NCBI GenBank assembly: GCA_022615255.1
Contig: JAKEHC010000019.1
Span: 1 to 6,223 of the forward strand
DNA length: 6,223 nt
Reading direction: 5' to 3'
Source: Candidatus Dadabacteria bacterium
Lineage (GTDB): Bacteria > Desulfobacterota_D > UBA1144 > Nemesobacterales > CSP1-2
Shown piece after piece: positions 5,128 to 6,223 of the stretch. Position 1 is the first letter of the stretch. Each line of letters starts with the position of its first letter. The translations under genes and the position numbers were made by a program. The notes under the pieces were generated by a model. That model had not been told where the DNA came from. It saw nothing but the letters and a program-made list of their open reading frames with translations, and searched no databases.

Positions 5128-6223
5128 AGACTTCGGAACTTCTTGTGAAATGTCTCGAAAATGAGGGTGTTAACTATATCTTCGGGCTTCCAGGGGAAGA
5201 GAATATAGATATTATGGATGCCCTCCTTGATTCAAAAATCAGGTTTGTATTGACGCGCCATGAGCAGGGCGCCGCCTTTATGGCTGACGTGTATGGAAGG
5301 TTGAGTGGAAAAGCCGGTGTCTGCCTTTCAACTCTCGGTCCCGGCGCTACAAACCTTATTACGGGCGTGGCGGATGCTAATATGGATAGAGCGCCGGTTG
5401 TTGCAATCACAGGGCAGGCATCGCTCGATAGAATGCATAAGGAGTCGCATCAGTATATAGATATTGTAGGGATATTTCATCATTTTACTAAATGGAATAC
5501 CCAGATAAAAATACCTGAGATCATACCAGAGGCTGTTAGAAAGGCATTTAAGGTTGCAGAAACTGAGAAGCCTGGGGCAACCCACATTGATTTCCCGGAG
5601 GATGTGGCGGTTAGGGAGGTTGATGAAAAACCACTTTTTGTACAGTTTCCTTATAGACCGGAGCCTCTTGCAGGACAGGTCGAAAGAGCGGCAAAGATAA
5701 TTTCTGAGGCTAAGTACCCATTGATTCTAGCTGGAAATGGAGTGATAAGGGAAGGGGCTTCAGATGCCCTCCGGTCTTTTGCTCAAAGGATAAACACGCC
5801 TGTAGCCCATACATTTATGGGGAAGGGGGCGCTTTCTGATAGCCACGATCTCTCGCTTTTCACCGTTGGCTTACAAGCTGGAGATTACATCTCGTCTGGA
5901 TTGGCTAGAGCGGATGTTGTAATTACTGTGGGTTATGACCTTGTTGAATACTCCCCTAAGGCGTGGAACCCGAATAGGGATAAAAAGATCGTTCACATTG
6001 ACATGTCTCCTGCCGAGGTCGAGGCACATTATATAGTAAGCGTTGGAGTGGTGGGCGATATTGCCATATCCCTTAGGGAGATTGCGGATAAGACGAGTCC
6101 GAATGAAGCGAATTACTCAAAAGCTCTCAGAGAACAGATACTAAGAGAAAGTGAGGCTTATAAAAACGACAGGTCTTTTCCTCCTAAGCCGCAGAGGGTT
6201 CTTTCTGATTTAAGGGATATAAT
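5124..6223 (+). CDS. ilvB: Acetolactate synthase large subunit-like ThDP enzyme (3' end outside window)
   Basis: The first 366 residues of a thiamine-diphosphate enzyme that very probably joins two pyruvates (or pyruvate and 2-ketobutyrate) to acetolactate/acetohydroxybutyrate, the first shared step of branched-chain amino acid synthesis, in the cytoplasm. Visible: the PYR domain with FGLPGEENIDIMDAL (20-34), RHEQGAAFMADVYGRL (45-60) with catalytic Glu47, LSTLGPGATNLITGVADANMDRAP (68-91), GQASLDRMHKESHQ (97-110), and HIDFPEDVAV; then the central FAD/nucleotide-type domain with LAGNGVIREGA (202-212), MGKGALSDSH (232-241), VGYDLVEYSPKAWNP (269-283), KIVHIDMSPAEVE and VVGDI. The ThDP-binding C-terminal domain (GDG...N) is beyond the edge; family length is about 545-600. 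Start: AAAGGA (5113-5118) five bases before ATG. Catabolic AlsS-type or another pyruvate-using ThDP enzyme remains possible, since no regulatory subunit gene (ilvN) can be seen here. Confidence 0.9.
   Translation, partial: MKTSELLVKCLENEGVNYIFGLPGEENIDIMDALLDSKIRFVLTRHEQGAAFMADVYGRLSGKAGVCLSTLGPGATNLITGVADANMDRAPVVAITGQASLDRMHKESHQYIDIVGIFHHFTKWNTQIKIPEIIPEAVRKAFKVAETEKPGATHIDFPEDVAVREVDEKPLFVQFPYRPEPLAGQVERAAKIISEAKYPLILAGNGVIREGASDALRSFAQRINTPVAHTFMGKGALSDSHDLSLFTVGLQAGDYISSGLARADVVITVGYDLVEYSPKAWNPNRDKKIVHIDMSPAEVEAHYIVSVGVVGDIAISLREIADKTSPNEANYSKALREQILRESEAYKNDRSFPPKPQRVLSDLRDI

Noticed and set aside
1..6223. CRISPR array, transposase, tRNA/rRNA, toxin-antitoxin pair or defence system
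   Set aside because: No regularly spaced identical repeats, no recognisable transposase or integrase motif, no tRNA-like cloverleaf noticed, and the small protein pairs lack toxin or antitoxin features. The window reads as ordinary chromosomal sequence.

Overview
The window holds eight genes, all on the + strand and closely packed. Base composition is moderate to AT-leaning and is similar throughout. The genes are ordinary for a free-living bacterium that makes its own aromatic and probably branched-chain amino acids. No ribosomal RNA or marker gene is present. The dispersed intergenic repeats resemble ones I associate from memory with environmental, often uncultured, genomes such as deltaproteobacterial or Nitrospirae-like lineages. 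I would not name a phylum from this sequence.

Layout. (1) Positions 1-608 hold the C-terminal half of chorismate synthase (aroC), cut by the left edge. (2) An imperfect inverted repeat at 628-692 carries a 'cagagaacacagaga'-type word. (3) A DJ-1/PfpI-family protein (729-1247) follows, with a very strong ribosome binding site. (4) A 160-bp spacer holds small palindromes and leads to a 698-residue thioredoxin-domain protein of the DUF255/YyaL (SSP411) family (1408-3504), which starts with GTG. (5) Positions 3584-3718 encode a 44-residue zinc-ribbon protein, short enough that gene callers may miss it. (6) A repeat-like spacer (3739-3790) precedes an unrecognised 115-residue protein with its own compact CxxC...CxxC ribbon (3799-4146). 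(7) A 94-residue unrecognised protein (4232-4516) overlaps by one base a secreted DUF192 protein (4516-4956), so these two are probably translated together. (8) A 167-bp leader with an extended -10-like element precedes the N-terminal two thirds of a thiamine-diphosphate enzyme of the acetolactate synthase large-subunit type (5124-6223), cut by the right edge.

How the genes relate. The two ends are amino-acid biosynthesis genes: the end of the shikimate pathway, and probably the first committed step of valine/leucine/isoleucine synthesis. The middle is a loose run of stress or quality-control type proteins (PfpI-like, YyaL-like) and small cysteine-rich proteins. I see no convincing pathway joining them. 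The only pair with direct evidence of coupling is 4232-4516 with 4516-4956. I found no mobile element, CRISPR array, tRNA or rRNA, and no clear novel multigene system. The points most worth a second look are the short zinc-ribbon gene and its zinc-ribbon neighbour, the extra CxxC pair in the DUF192 protein, and the intergenic repeats.
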